Notes: generated by a model from the letters alone, not told the origin. Shown: positions 18,354 to 27,888, numbered from the stretch's first letter. The stretch: 64,000 nucleotides of DNA from Tangfeifania diversioriginum (GCF_900141875.1 NZ_FQZE01000001.1:124001-188000); one strand, 5' to 3'. Numbers and translations: made by a program.

Positions 18354-19547
18354 TTAATAAAGCAATCCGAACAACCATAAAGGAATTGTATTTCCGGATC
18401 CAATTTCAATGTTGTCTTTTACAATAAATGCATTGGACAAATCTTTCAGTTGTTTTTGTGACTTTCCTCTGCCCCCTACTTCAAAAATGAATTTATTATT
18501 TACCATGAAATCTCCTTTTGATGGATATTCAACACTATTTCCAACCTTCAATTGATTAAGAAAAAATGTTTCCCTGGTATTTCCCTCGTTTATTGAATCT
18601 CTGCCTAATGCAAAAGCAAGGTTGGTGTTTTGAAGGTAAAGCTTTTCGGGCTTATTCAAAAAATTAATACCGTGACTGTCTTTTCTCAAGCAATTAACAA
18701 TTTGCGCTTTCTCGAGATAAAACAAATACCTGAGCAGGGTTTCCCTGGTAACACCAATTTGTTCGGAGAGCCGTTTGATGTTCGGTTTGTATGGAACAAG
18801 CCTGGAAAGTACAGCGATTAGTTTTTTCAAATTCACTACAGAATTAAAATCGATATTAAAAATGATAGGTAAGTCGCTTTCCAAAACAATATTTAAAACA
18901 TTTAACAACTTTTCATGGTAGTGGGTTTCACTTTCAATAACAAAAGGATAATACCCACTATGTATATATTCCTTAAAATATTTTAAAGGTTTTATCTCCG
19001 GAGGAATATTTAATGTAATCCCCCTGGCATTGGAAATAATGTCTTCAAGGGTTAACAGAGGTAGCGGGGCGTTATATTTCAGAAGGACAAACTCACGCAA
19101 CGAGAGCCCAGGCAACTGATATAGAACCAATCTGCGACTCAGATCATGCGAGCCTTTATAAACCTCCAATGCAGAGGAACTTGTAAATACAACTCTCAGT
19201 CGGGGAAGGTTATCGTATATCAATTTCAGATCGTGCGACCAGTTTTTATATTTATGTACTTCATCGAGTAAAAGCAATTCTCCTCCTTCCCTCTCAAACT
19301 GAACTGCAAAATCGTATAGTGAATTCTCCGCAAAATAGATATGATCCAGTTCCAAATATATGGTATCGGTACTAAAGCCATGGGTCTTCTTCAGGTATTG
19401 CAGCAGCAGCGTAGTTTTACCAGCTCCACGCGCTCCACTAATTCCTGTCAGTCGGTTATTCCAGTCAATTTTTTGAAGTAAAAAACGTTCGAAATGGCTG
19501 GATATATTTCTTATTTTAAAATCCGAAATTTCGCGAAGCGTATCCAT
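18354..19547 (-). CDS. AAA family ATPase with DUF4143-type C-terminal domain
   Basis: A 397-residue predicted ATP-binding protein of the AAA_14/DUF4143 group. The start at MDTLREISDFKIRN is chosen because the upstream in-frame extension is AT-rich, hydrophobic and unlike family N termini. Walker A is GARGAGKT (38-45), Walker B is LLLLDEVHKYKNW, and an arginine-containing sensor stretch reads RVVFTSSSALEVYKGSHDLSRR. The C-terminal half has winged-helix character (IKRLSEQIGVTRETLLRYLFYLEKA) and a nuclease-like DUF4143 end (NKFIFEVGGRGKSQKQLKDL). Function is unknown; such genes are common and often mobile in Bacteroidota. It lies tail-to-tail with the regulator (8 bp between stops) and is enclosed by a direct repeat of the regulator's 3' end. 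Its DNA looks more AT-rich than its neighbours, so recent acquisition is likely. Confidence 0.88.
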   Translation of the reverse strand: MDTLREISDFKIRNISSHFERFLLQKIDWNNRLTGISGARGAGKTTLLLQYLKKTHGFSTDTIYLELDHIYFAENSLYDFAVQFEREGGELLLLDEVHKYKNWSHDLKLIYDNLPRLRVVFTSSSALEVYKGSHDLSRRLVLYQLPGLSLREFVLLKYNAPLPLLTLEDIISNARGITLNIPPEIKPLKYFKEYIHSGYYPFVIESETHYHEKLLNVLNIVLESDLPIIFNIDFNSVVNLKKLIAVLSRLVPYKPNIKRLSEQIGVTRETLLRYLFYLEKAQIVNCLRKDSHGINFLNKPEKLYLQNTNLAFALGRDSINEGNTRETFFLNQLKVGNSVEYPSKGDFMVNNKFIFEVGGRGKSQKQLKDLSNAFIVKDNIEIGSGNTIPLWLFGLLY

Positions 19548-19563
19548 AGTACCAGATATTATA

Positions 19564-19649
19564 AAAAATTGCGTTATCGACAATGCAAAAACAACTGCAT
19601 AGTCACTTATCAATAATGCAAAATTATACAAAAATTGCATTACGGACAA
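19564..19649 (-). promoter_or_regulatory. Repeated AT-rich motif upstream of the AAA ATPase gene
   Basis: Two 20-bp copies, AAAAATTGCGTTATCGACAA (19564-19583) and AAAAATTGCATTACGGACAA (19630-19649), differ at three positions and are 66 bp apart. They lie 17 and 83 bp upstream of the ATG at 19547. Between them, ATGCAAAATT and AATTGCAT form a loose inverted repeat. They could be operator sites for autoregulation or parts of the mobile unit; no protein partner is known. Confidence 0.4.
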
Positions 19650-19683
19650 ATCATTCCGAAACAATAAGATTAAAATATTTTGT

Positions 19684-19775
19684 GTGCGCAGAGTTGAAAA
19701 CCACCGCTACCGGTTGCGCAAAAAAATGGGGCTGGAACACGATGACAGCCTGATTGATATGATACTGGAGCTGTA
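19684..19775. repeat. Direct repeat, copy 2 (orphan duplicate of regulator 3' end)
   Basis: This is an orphan copy of the regulator's final ~30 codons, including its stop (TAG instead of TAA), with no promoter or 5' part. It ends 5 bp before the stop codon of the convergent downstream gene, just as copy 1 ends 9 bp before the AAA gene. The AAA gene and its upstream region lie exactly between the two copies. Confidence 0.95.
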
Positions 19776-19780
19776 GTTTT

Positions 19781-22573
19781 TCAGTTCAGCGAATAATTGT
19801 ACAATTTTCCACCTTCGCTCCCCACAATCAGGCTCAGTCCGGTGTCGTTATCCGATAGTTTGCCAATGCTAAACTCGGTATTTCCCTGGAGCGGAAATCC
19901 TTCGTGCTGTTTTCCTTCCGGATTAAAAAGATGAATTCTATTGGCAGTGGCTTCCACAACACCCACTTTTTTAAGTTCAGGGCCAAACGTGTAAATATTA
20001 GGAGGATAAGTTAACGGATTATCAAATTTTTCTGAAAACTGTTTTTTACCGTTTTCATCCATCACAACCAGCTGGTTGTCATCAACAAAAACAAAATCAG
20101 GAACAGTGTTTCCATCCAAATCATCCACAATAAAAAAGTGCTCTTTGCCAAAACTGTCCGTTTTCTTTTCTTCGTGCTCCCCGCTAAAATAGATGTAATG
20201 CACCTGCCCGGTAACATCGGTAGTAACAATTTTGGGTGTTCCGTTTAAATCCAGAAAAAGTGGGTTTTTCGAGTTTTCAAACCAGGCTGAAGTTTCAACC
20301 CGCGTTTCGCCGCGGCGGTTCTGGATGTACACTTTCGTTTCATCTTTAAAAACAATGTAGTCCCGGTTATCGATTCTGAAATGCTGAACTGGTGTTGTTA
20401 CTGTGCTCTCAGTGGTTTCAAAAACCCAGCCTGATAAAGCACTTCCAGACTTATCGTAGGCTACCACTTTTCTGTCTTCGTGGGCGATAAAATAGCGGTA
20501 GTCGCGGTTGTTGTGGTAATCGAACACATTTACCCCATTGGTGGCCGGCGATTCAAATTCAACCGGAAAATGCGCCACGTTGTTTCCTTCCCGGTCAATT
20601 AGGTACAATTTTTCTTTTGTATTGAAAAGGTATTGCAGCTTCCCGTTTTCGTAATAATCGACCTGGTGAATTTCGCCCAAAACAGGCTCCGAAAGCGGAA
20701 TGCTCCATCGGATCCTTCCTTCGCCGGTTAACTGGAACAAATTGTTTTGTTTGTCCTGAAAAACTATTTCGCGATTGGCCACGTTGTTGTGGTTGGTAAC
20801 CAACCGGGGTTTTAAACTGATGTTTTGCCCAATTGTACTTTGCCATACCGTTTGCGCCTGGTCTCTTGCATTGGGGTTGTAATCAATAACTACTGAATTG
20901 GCAAACAACTCTTTATCCTGTTTTATCTGCCAGCTTACAAATCCAAATTTCCGCAGGCTTTCGCTCTTTTCTTCCAGGATCTCCACCATTTTACCGGAAA
21001 GTAATTCGTTTCCAAAGCCAAAGGCTCGGTTTAAATCCGCATACACATTAATATTTGCCCGGCTTGCGTTTTTTTGCTTAACCCGCTGAAAAGTAGTATT
21101 TTTTGTTAATCCGGCCCCCAGTTCCATACTACGCAAATACTCCCCCAGTCCACGCTCAGTATTGCTAAAAACCATAAAATCACCATAGAATGCAACGTAG
21201 TTTGCTTTGGCAATTCCAAACGGGCTCCCCAGCCAAATACCCGGAAACGACGGATACGGAAACCGGTAAACAGGATAGCTAATTTCTTCATTCACTGCAT
21301 ATTGCATTCCCATTTCAGCCGGCTCAATATTGTTACGCGTTGCGTAATTGGAGAGTAATTTATTCAGCCGCTCTTCTGCTGCTGGTTGATTTTCAGTTTG
21401 AAGCATAAAATAAACCGTTTTATTTTCCGGATCAACCGGGATTGTGGTAGTGGCTACAATTATTTCGTTTTTGACCATGCCCTGCAATTCATTTTTAAAA
21501 TTTGAGCGGGTTCCGCGGTCGAATCGTTTCATGCGCTCTTCGCGGGTGTAATAAAAATCGGTATGGCTGAAATAATTGTCGAGGCGTTTGAAAAACTCAT
21601 CTTTATCAGAAAACGCATAACTGCAGAAAAAAGAAGTATTTTGAGGTAGCGCGTTTTCGGCCTGAAACCGCACTGTTTGCTGGCCGTTGAAAACCGAAAG
21701 GAAATGCCCCAGAGAATCATCGGCTGCTGCGGTGCCATTTAGTAATATGTGATCGTCATTGAATTGAAAATCAAATTCAGTCCACTCCGCAAAACTTTTA
21801 AACGATTCCAACTGGCGGCGTATGTTTTTACGTTGAGTTTCCCCAAATTCATCTACCTCTGTTTTGGTTTCTCCATTAAGGAGCTGGCCTGCATAATCAG
21901 TAAAATACTGATGATTAATATACAAAGCCACATCGGCCTGCGAGCCGGCAGATTTATTTACCGCCCGGAAATACTGGTTGTTAAGAATCCCATCGGTAAC
22001 CAGTTGTCTTATTGATTGTTCAACTGAAATTGACTTTGAGCCAATCAAAAAAACATCGCCTGCAAACGAATAGAATAGGGGCTCATTATTAATTGCACTG
22101 CCTATTTCAGTAATGGTATGTTTCCCGTATTTTTTTTCTGAATAAGAAAATTTTCCTGAAGGATATAAATGATGAATGAGATTTTCGAGTGCTTTTTTGC
22201 GGTTATTGCCTTCTGCCCCGGTAATAATCAAGGGCACTAAATCATTCCTTCCGGCAAAAGGAAATGAGAGTACAAAAGATGTGTTTCGCAGATTAGCGGG
22301 GAAATTGTCGCTGTTTTGAATGAGCGTGTCGAGGTTTTGAGTGAGCTGAAAAAAACGGGTCCAGATTTCTGCTTCTATAAGTTCGTCAATTGCCGGATTC
22401 CCGAAGGGGACAGCTTTAAGCGAATTAAATTCCAGGAAAAAAGGTGAAGTAACCGGCACGGCTTTATACAGCGTGGTGTCTTTCGGAAAAATTATTTCTT
22501 CTCTCGAAAAATACAGGAATCCTGCAGCTATGGCCAGAATAACAATTACGACAATTAATAAACCTTTCTTCAT
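19781..22573 (-). CDS. Large membrane-anchored protein, DUF3352-like with C-terminal propeller
   Basis: A 930-residue protein of unknown function. The ATG at 22573 (MKKGLLIVVIVILAIAAGFLY) gives an N-terminal membrane anchor without a lipobox, so the bulk should face the periplasm; a TTG three codons upstream is the alternative. Residues ~25-560 resemble the DUF3352 family (VTSPFFLEFNSLKAVPFGNP, VFLIGSKSISVEQSIRQL, YADLNRAFGFGNELL). Residues ~590-930 contain repeated strands typical of a PQQ/VCBS-like beta-propeller (GRIRWSIPLSEPVLGEIHQVDY, DLDGNTVPDFVFVDDNQLVVMD). No catalytic motif is seen. The gene is monocistronic and convergent with the regulator. DUF3352 is known mainly by sequence, so no role is proposed. 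Confidence 0.75.
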   Translation of the reverse strand: MKKGLLIVVIVILAIAAGFLYFSREEIIFPKDTTLYKAVPVTSPFFLEFNSLKAVPFGNPAIDELIEAEIWTRFFQLTQNLDTLIQNSDNFPANLRNTSFVLSFPFAGRNDLVPLIITGAEGNNRKKALENLIHHLYPSGKFSYSEKKYGKHTITEIGSAINNEPLFYSFAGDVFLIGSKSISVEQSIRQLVTDGILNNQYFRAVNKSAGSQADVALYINHQYFTDYAGQLLNGETKTEVDEFGETQRKNIRRQLESFKSFAEWTEFDFQFNDDHILLNGTAAADDSLGHFLSVFNGQQTVRFQAENALPQNTSFFCSYAFSDKDEFFKRLDNYFSHTDFYYTREERMKRFDRGTRSNFKNELQGMVKNEIIVATTTIPVDPENKTVYFMLQTENQPAAEERLNKLLSNYATRNNIEPAEMGMQYAVNEEISYPVYRFPYPSFPGIWLGSPFGIAKANYVAFYGDFMVFSNTERGLGEYLRSMELGAGLTKNTTFQRVKQKNASRANINVYADLNRAFGFGNELLSGKMVEILEEKSESLRKFGFVSWQIKQDKELFANSVVIDYNPNARDQAQTVWQSTIGQNISLKPRLVTNHNNVANREIVFQDKQNNLFQLTGEGRIRWSIPLSEPVLGEIHQVDYYENGKLQYLFNTKEKLYLIDREGNNVAHFPVEFESPATNGVNVFDYHNNRDYRYFIAHEDRKVVAYDKSGSALSGWVFETTESTVTTPVQHFRIDNRDYIVFKDETKVYIQNRRGETRVETSAWFENSKNPLFLDLNGTPKIVTTDVTGQVHYIYFSGEHEEKKTDSFGKEHFFIVDDLDGNTVPDFVFVDDNQLVVMDENGKKQFSEKFDNPLTYPPNIYTFGPELKKVGVVEATANRIHLFNPEGKQHEGFPLQGNTEFSIGKLSDNDTGLSLIVGSEGGKLYNYSLN

Positions 22574-22710
22574 TCTAAGCAATATTTTAAAAATAATAAT
22601 CTACCGGAGCAAATTCAAAGGTACAAATTTGAAAACGCTGATTATTGCCAAATTGTGATGAGAAATGAGACATTTAATGTTAATAAAACCGATTTTCATC
22701 GGGCCAAAAT

Positions 22711-22738
22711 AAAAAAAGCCTGAATATACCGGCTTTTT
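22711..22738 (-). terminator. Terminator downstream of infB
   Basis: Read on the minus strand, AAAAAGCC and GGCTTTTTTT flank a 10-nt loop and the stem ends in a run of T. It lies about 50 bp beyond the infB stop and should end the rimP-nusA-infB transcript. Confidence 0.7.
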
Positions 22739-22785
22739 ACTATATCAAAAATTAATTATTCCTGAAAAATTTGCTCTTTGGAAAA

Positions 22786-25700
22786 TTACAAATGCTTGGC
22801 CACTTCAACTTCCTGGAAGGCTTCCACATGGTCGCCCACTTTAATATCGTTGAAATTTTCAACGTTCAATCCACATTCGTAACCGTTCTTCACTTCTTTC
22901 GCATCATCTTTAAAGCGTTTCAGCGAACCAAGGTTCCCGGTATAAATGACAATACCATCGCGAATAACTCTTACTTTTGAATTGCGGTTTATTTTGCCGT
23001 CGCGGACAATACAGCCGGCTACAGAACCAACTTTTGTAATTTTGAATACTTCCATTACTTCGGCTGTTCCGGTAATTTCCTCTTTTATATCGGGCGAAAG
23101 CATGCCCTCCATAGCGGTCCTGATTTCGTTAATTGCATCGTAAATAATAGAGTACAAACGAATATCGATTTGTTCGCGCTCTGCAAGTTTGCGTGCACTA
23201 AGCGACGGCCTTACCTGGAAACCAATTACAATGGCTTCGGAAGCTGCTGCCAGCAAAATGTCAGATTCTGAAATCTGGCCAACAGCTTTGTGTTTCACGT
23301 TTACCTGAATCTCTTCGGTAGAAAGTTTAATCAGTGAATCGGAAAGTGCTTCAACTGAACCGTCCACGTCACCTTTAATAATCAGGTTCAATTCCTGGAA
23401 ATTACCAATGGCAATTCTGCGGCCAATCTCGTCGAGCGTAATATGTTTCTGTGAGCGCAGCCCCTGTTCGCGTGCAAGTTGTTCGCGTTTATTGGCAATG
23501 CCCCGGGCATCGCGTTCATTTTCCATCACATGGAAATTATCGCCTGCCTGCGGTGCTCCGTCGAGTCCCAGAATAATTGCCGGTTGGGCCGGCCCGGCCT
23601 CTTCAATCTTTTGGTTACGCTCATTAAACATAGCTTTTATATGCCCAAAATATTGCCCCGCCAGCACAATATCGCCTGATTTCAGGGTGCCCGACTGAAC
23701 CAGTACGGTAGCCACATAACCGCGTCCGCGGTCAAGTGAAGATTCAATAATGGTACCGGCTGCTCTTTTCTTCGGATTTGCGTTCAATTCAAGCATTTCG
23801 GCTTCCAGCAGTACTTTCTCCAGTAAATCTTCAATTCCCTTGCCCTGCTTGGCCGAAATATCGTGCGACTGGTATTTACCACCCCATTCTTCAACAAGGT
23901 AGTTCATATTGGCCAGCTCTTCCTTAATCCTTTCGGGATTGGCGCCTGGTTTGTCGATTTTATTAATAGCAAATACAATTGGCACGCCAGCTGCTGATGC
24001 GTGGTTGATAGCTTCAACTGTTTGCGGCATCACGTTATCGTCAGCAGCAACAATAATAATTGCAATATCAGTTACCTGTGCACCACGGGCACGCATTGCC
24101 GTAAAAGCCTCGTGGCCTGGAGTATCCAGAAACGTAATGTCTTTCCCTTCGTCGAGTGTTACATGGTAAGCACCAATATGTTGAGTAATTCCACCGGCTT
24201 CACCGGCAATTACGTTGGTACTCCTAATATAGTCGAGCAGCGAAGTTTTACCGTGGTCAACGTGCCCCATTACAGTAACAATGGGCGAACGCGGAACAAG
24301 ATTTTCTTCTGAATCTTCTTCATCGGCATCATCAATCGATTCCTGTATATCAGCGCTTACAAATTCAACTTTATATCCAAACTCATCGGCTACCACTGTA
24401 AGGGTTTCTGCGTCGAGCCGCTGATTTATGGAAACAAACAAGCCCAGGCTCATACATGTGGAAATAACTTCATTTACATTTACATCCATCATGTTGGCCA
24501 GTTCGCTCACCGACACAAATTCGGTAGCTTTCAATATTTTCTTTTCCTGGTTTGATTTTTCCAGGTCGGCCTGTTTCTTTTCACTTACGGCAGCCCTTTT
24601 ATCGCGGCGGTGTTTTGAACCTTTTGATTTGCCTTTTGAAGTTAAGCGGGCCAGCGTGTTTTTAATTTGCTTTTGTACTTCTTCCTCGTCAACCTCTTTT
24701 TTAAGTTGTGGTTTTTTCTTTTTGGCGCCTTGCTTGGTGAGTTTCTGAGTGGTTCTTTTTCTTCCTTCCTGCGGCTTATCTTCAAACCGTATTTTCCCTG
24801 GATCTTTAATCCTTTTGCGGCGTTTCTTCCGTGAAGAACCTTCAGAAGAATCTTTATGTTTTTTCGCTTTCTTTTCAGGAAGATCGATTTTACCAACTAC
24901 AGTAGGCCCATTCAGTTTGTTCCTCTGTGCCTTTATAGTTTCGTCTTTTTCCTGTTCCTTATCCGTAGTTTCTTTTTTCTGTTCGCGGGCTTTTCCACGG
25001 GCGGCCTCTTTCTGGCGCCTTCTTTCTTCCCTTTCTTTTTCCCTCTCTTTTTTCGATTTTTTCGAAGGCCTTGTTTTCTGATTTAAGGCTTCGAGATTTA
25101 TGCGGCCAACAACTTTAACGTCGTCAACATGTGTTTTTTTCTCCTCTTTTTCCTCTTCCTTCTCAACCTTTTCTTCAGGTATTTCAGGCTGAGGTTGTTC
25201 TTTTTCAGCTTTAATTTCTTCTGGCTGTTCCTCTTTTGGTGGCTCCGTTTTTTCTTCGGTTTTAGGTTTCTCTTTCGATTCAGCTTTTTTCTCTTTCTTC
25301 GATTCGGTTGCTTCTTTTTCAGCTTTTTTCTTAGCTGCTTTTTTTGAAGCCTCCAAATCAATTTTTCCTACAACCTTTATTTTATCCTCGTGAGCCGGTT
25401 TTTCAACAGGGGCTTCTTCCTCTTCTTCCTTTTCAGCTTTTGAGGGTTCAGGCTCACCTGGTTTTTCAGGGGTTTTTTCTTCAGCTTTTTCTTCAACCTC
25501 CTCTTCTTCAATCTCCTCTTCTTCCTCTTCTTCTTCGAGCTCTTCTTCTTCGTTGTCAATAGAAATAACTTCCTGCTTCGGACGATGACTTTTAAGAATT
25601 ATTTTTTCTGATTCTTTTTTCAGGTTTAAATCAATCTTATATTCTTTTTCAAGAAGTTCGACCGCTTCTGCAGAAACTTTAGTATTAGGATTTGTATCAT

Positions 25701-25800
25701 AATCAAACCCTTTTTTGTGCAGAAATTCCACAATAGTGTGAATCCCCACATTGAATTCTCTTGCAAGTTTACTAAGCCTTATTGTCTTGCCTGCTGTCAT
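22786..25800 (-). CDS. infB: Translation initiation factor IF-2
   Basis: IF-2 of 1004 residues, the GTPase that brings initiator tRNA to the 30S subunit and promotes subunit joining. The N-terminal IF2_N domain ([25 protein letters not shown]) is followed by a long low-complexity Glu/Lys-rich linker (~70-420), as is usual in Bacteroidota. A second IF2_N-like segment ([19 protein letters not shown]) precedes the G domain, which has G1 [10 protein letters not shown]3 DTPGHEAFT and G4 NKID. Domains II to IV follow to the end, including the C-terminal fMet-tRNA-binding part. The length is typical of the phylum. It is the third gene of the conserved rimP-nusA-infB unit. A 102-bp gap separates it from nusA; no ylxR gene lies between, as is common in this group. 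Confidence 0.99.
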   Translation of the reverse strand: MTAGKTIRLSKLAREFNVGIHTIVEFLHKKGFDYDTNPNTKVSAEAVELLEKEYKIDLNLKKESEKIILKSHRPKQEVISIDNEEEELEEEEEEEEIEEEEVEEKAEEKTPEKPGEPEPSKAEKEEEEEAPVEKPAHEDKIKVVGKIDLEASKKAAKKKAEKEATESKKEKKAESKEKPKTEEKTEPPKEEQPEEIKAEKEQPQPEIPEEKVEKEEEKEEKKTHVDDVKVVGRINLEALNQKTRPSKKSKKEREKEREERRRQKEAARGKAREQKKETTDKEQEKDETIKAQRNKLNGPTVVGKIDLPEKKAKKHKDSSEGSSRKKRRKRIKDPGKIRFEDKPQEGRKRTTQKLTKQGAKKKKPQLKKEVDEEEVQKQIKNTLARLTSKGKSKGSKHRRDKRAAVSEKKQADLEKSNQEKKILKATEFVSVSELANMMDVNVNEVISTCMSLGLFVSINQRLDAETLTVVADEFGYKVEFVSADIQESIDDADEEDSEENLVPRSPIVTVMGHVDHGKTSLLDYIRSTNVIAGEAGGITQHIGAYHVTLDEGKDITFLDTPGHEAFTAMRARGAQVTDIAIIIVAADDNVMPQTVEAINHASAAGVPIVFAINKIDKPGANPERIKEELANMNYLVEEWGGKYQSHDISAKQGKGIEDLLEKVLLEAEMLELNANPKKRAAGTIIESSLDRGRGYVATVLVQSGTLKSGDIVLAGQYFGHIKAMFNERNQKIEEAGPAQPAIILGLDGAPQAGDNFHVMENERDARGIANKREQLAREQGLRSQKHITLDEIGRRIAIGNFQELNLIIKGDVDGSVEALSDSLIKLSTEEIQVNVKHKAVGQISESDILLAAASEAIVIGFQVRPSLSARKLAEREQIDIRLYSIIYDAINEIRTAMEGMLSPDIKEEITGTAEVMEVFKITKVGSVAGCIVRDGKINRNSKVRVIRDGIVIYTGNLGSLKRFKDDAKEVKNGYECGLNVENFNDIKVGDHVEAFQEVEVAKHL

Positions 25801-25902
25801 ATAAATTTTTTATTTTCTTTTCGTATCCCTATAGCTAAAGTACTCTGCAAGTTTAAACAAAAGCTTTTACAGTAGTTTTAAATTTAGCTTATTTTTTAAA
25901 AA

Positions 25903-27138
25903 TTACTCAAATTCCGACTTGAGGATATTCAGCACATTGTCGATGGTCTCTTCCTCGAGGTCGGTGCGTTTAATTAAATCGCTGCGCGAAATATTGAGTA
26001 CATTTTTAGCTGTGTCACAACCAATGGCTTTCAATGCGTCAATAACCCAATCTTCAATTTCATCGGTAAATTCATCGAGGTTCACATCTTCGTCATCCTC
26101 TTCTGTTTCGCGGAACACATCAATTTCGTAACCAGTAAGCTGGCTTGCCAGCCTGATGTTTAGTCCACCTTTCCCGATAGCAAGTGATACTTCGTCGGGT
26201 TTCAGGTACACTTCAGCTCTTTTATCTTCCTCGTTTATTTTAATATCGAGAATTTTTGCCGGATTCAGTGACCGTTTAATGTAGAGCTGCGTGTTGGCAG
26301 AATAGTTGATTACATCAATGTTTTCGTTACGCAACTCGCGCACAATGCCGTGTATGCGTGAACCTTTCATTCCCACACAGGCCCCAACCGGGTCAACCCG
26401 CTCGTCGTACGATTCTACGGCAACTTTGGCTCGCTCGCCCGGCACTCTTACAATATTTTTAATGGTAATGAGGCCATCAAAAATTTCGGGTATTTCCAAT
26501 TCAAACAAACGCTCGAGGAAAACCGGTGCAGTGCGCGACAAAATAATAAGCGGGTTGTTGTTTCGCAATTCAACCTTATATACAATTGCCCTGACGGTAT
26601 CTCCTTTGCGGAAATAATCGGATGGAATCTGTTCTGACTTGGGCAGGATCAATTCATTGCCTTCGTCGTCAAGAATCAGGATTTCTTTTTTCCACACCTG
26701 GTAAACCTCGCCGGTAACAATGTCGCCGATTTTGTCTTTATATTTTCCGTAAATGTGATCTTTTTCAAGTTCCAGAATTTTACTGGCCAGGTTCTGCCGC
26801 AGGGTTAAAATGGCCCGGCGGCCAAAGTCAATTAACTTCACCTCATCGGTTACCTCTTCGCCCACCTCGTAGTCAGTGTCAATTTTTTGGGCATCGGTCA
26901 ATGTGATTTGCAGGTTTGGATCTTCCAGCTCGCCATCTTCAACCACTTCGCGGTTTCTCCAAATTTCAAAGTCACCTTTATCAATATTGATAATTACATC
27001 AAAATTTTCATCGGTACCATACTGCCTAATCAGCACACTGCGAAAAACATCTTCGAGTACACTCATCATGGTTACCCGGTCGATGTTCTTCAATTCTTTG
27101 AATTCGGCAAAAGTATCTATCAGATTAATATTTTCCAT
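25903..27138 (-). CDS. nusA: Transcription termination/antitermination factor NusA
   Basis: NusA of 411 residues binds RNA polymerase and nascent RNA and modulates pausing, termination and antitermination. The NusA N-terminal domain (NLIDTFAEFKELKNIDRVTMM) is followed by an S1 domain (GDIVTGEVYQVWKKEILILD). Two KH domains are seen (GACVGMKGSRIHGIVREL; SLAIGKGGLNIRLASQL). The acidic C-terminal stretch (ETEEDDEDVNLDEFTDEIEDW) leads to a single helix-hairpin-helix-like repeat (AIGCDTAKNVLNISRSDLIKRTDLEEETIDNVL in part). This is shorter than E. coli NusA, which has two such repeats, and normal for Bacteroidota. It begins 2 bp after the rimP stop, so the two are translationally coupled. Confidence 0.99.
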   Translation of the reverse strand: MENINLIDTFAEFKELKNIDRVTMMSVLEDVFRSVLIRQYGTDENFDVIINIDKGDFEIWRNREVVEDGELEDPNLQITLTDAQKIDTDYEVGEEVTDEVKLIDFGRRAILTLRQNLASKILELEKDHIYGKYKDKIGDIVTGEVYQVWKKEILILDDEGNELILPKSEQIPSDYFRKGDTVRAIVYKVELRNNNPLIILSRTAPVFLERLFELEIPEIFDGLITIKNIVRVPGERAKVAVESYDERVDPVGACVGMKGSRIHGIVRELRNENIDVINYSANTQLYIKRSLNPAKILDIKINEEDKRAEVYLKPDEVSLAIGKGGLNIRLASQLTGYEIDVFRETEEDDEDVNLDEFTDEIEDWVIDALKAIGCDTAKNVLNISRSDLIKRTDLEEETIDNVLNILKSEFE

Positions 27139-27140
27139 CT

Positions 27141-27614
27141 TTAATTCGCTTTTTTAAATGAAACAACAACTTTTGCGCTTTTTATTTCGCCATATTTTAA
27201 CTGATGTTCTTTTACTATCAACTGCTTTTTTTTATGCCCTTCTACCCGTTCGCGTTTGGCCGTTTTCAATACAATTTCTTCGTCGCCTGCATCCAGCAAC
27301 TCGCCTTCGAGTTTGATGCCTTCGGCAGTTACAATTTCAACATTGTGGCCCACATTTTTCAGGTATTGTTCTTTTACCCTGAAGGGTTCTGAAAGGCCGG
27401 GTGAAGAAACCTGCAGCTCAAAGTCTTCTTTATCGCGATCAAGCTTTTGTTCGAGTCCGCGGCTAATTTGCACGCACTGGTCGATTGTTAACCCTTCGAA
27501 ACTATCGATAAAAACTTTTATCACATTCGAAGCATTCACATTCACCTCTACCAGGAACATGTTTTCATCCAGTTGCTCCTTTACAAACGCTGTTATTTTC
27601 TTTTTATCTACCAT
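27141..27614 (-). CDS. rimP: Ribosome maturation factor RimP
   Basis: A 157-residue protein with the RimP/DUF150 fold, needed for maturation of the 30S subunit. The N-terminal domain shows FLVEVNVNASNVIKVFIDSFEGLTIDQCVQISRGLE (described in overlapping parts). The family motif DFELQVSSPGLSEPF is clear, and a C-terminal SH3-like domain follows (GEIKSAKVVVSF). It is the first gene of rimP-nusA-infB. A promoter is seen at 27679-27710 and a leader hairpin lies just before the start codon. Confidence 0.96.
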   Translation of the reverse strand: MVDKKKITAFVKEQLDENMFLVEVNVNASNVIKVFIDSFEGLTIDQCVQISRGLEQKLDRDKEDFELQVSSPGLSEPFRVKEQYLKNVGHNVEIVTAEGIKLEGELLDAGDEEIVLKTAKRERVEGHKKKQLIVKEHQLKYGEIKSAKVVVSFKKAN

Positions 27615-27629
27615 TAATAACCAGTAACA

Positions 27630-27656
27630 AAATAGGGAACCGGCGGTCCCCTATTT
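27630..27656 (-). promoter_or_regulatory. Leader hairpin immediately upstream of rimP
   Basis: On the minus strand AAATAGGGGACC and GGTTCCCTATTT form a 12-bp stem, complete when one G-U pair is counted, with a three-base loop (GCC). The stem ends about 16 nt before the rimP start codon. It sits inside the predicted ~58-nt 5' leader, so it could affect ribosome access or mRNA stability. Confidence 0.6.
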
Positions 27657-27678
27657 CAGGCTTTTCCAAAAATCTCCG

Positions 27679-27710
27679 CAAAAATAGTAATTTCTTCATT
27701 AAAACACAAA
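27679..27710 (-). promoter_or_regulatory. Bacteroidota promoter of rimP-nusA-infB
   Basis: On the minus strand the -33 element TTTG (27707-27710) and the -7 element TATTTTTG (27679-27686) are separated by 20 bp. This fits the Bacteroides consensus TTTG-N19-21-TAnnTTTG. Transcription would begin near 27672. Confidence 0.6.
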
Positions 27711-27861
27711 AAAAGAAAGTTTATAAACCACTGATTTTAAAGAATAAAAAATGTTTTACTATTTTCCGCAGCCAAAATAGCGGTTTCATCAATAAAAAGC
27801 CCAAATAGCAAAAAATTCACAAAGATGATAAATGCCTTATAACGAATTAATTAAAGTTTTG

Positions 27862-27869
27862 TAGTTTTG
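27862..27869 (+). promoter_or_regulatory. -7 box of the HD phosphohydrolase gene
   Basis: TAGTTTTG matches TAnnTTTG and lies 19 bp before the GTG start at 27889. No good -33 element is seen, so the call is tentative. Confidence 0.4.
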
Positions 27870-27888
27870 CCCTTTCAAAAAAACAATT

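Noticed and set aside
18354-19547. Possible anti-phage defence module around the AAA ATPase
   Set aside because: Only one gene is present and no partner nuclease, helicase or toxin is visible. AAA_14/DUF4143 proteins alone are not evidence for defence.
24428-25562. Several plus-strand and minus-strand open frames rich in Phe, Ser, Lys or Arg
   Set aside because: They are shadows of the Glu/Lys-rich linker of IF-2, in which low-complexity codons leave the other frames open.
27615-27888. tRNA or small RNA gene in the rimP upstream gap, as metY in enterobacteria
   Set aside because: No cloverleaf, T-loop GTTCRA motif or CCA end was seen; the region is AT-rich with only a promoter and hairpin.
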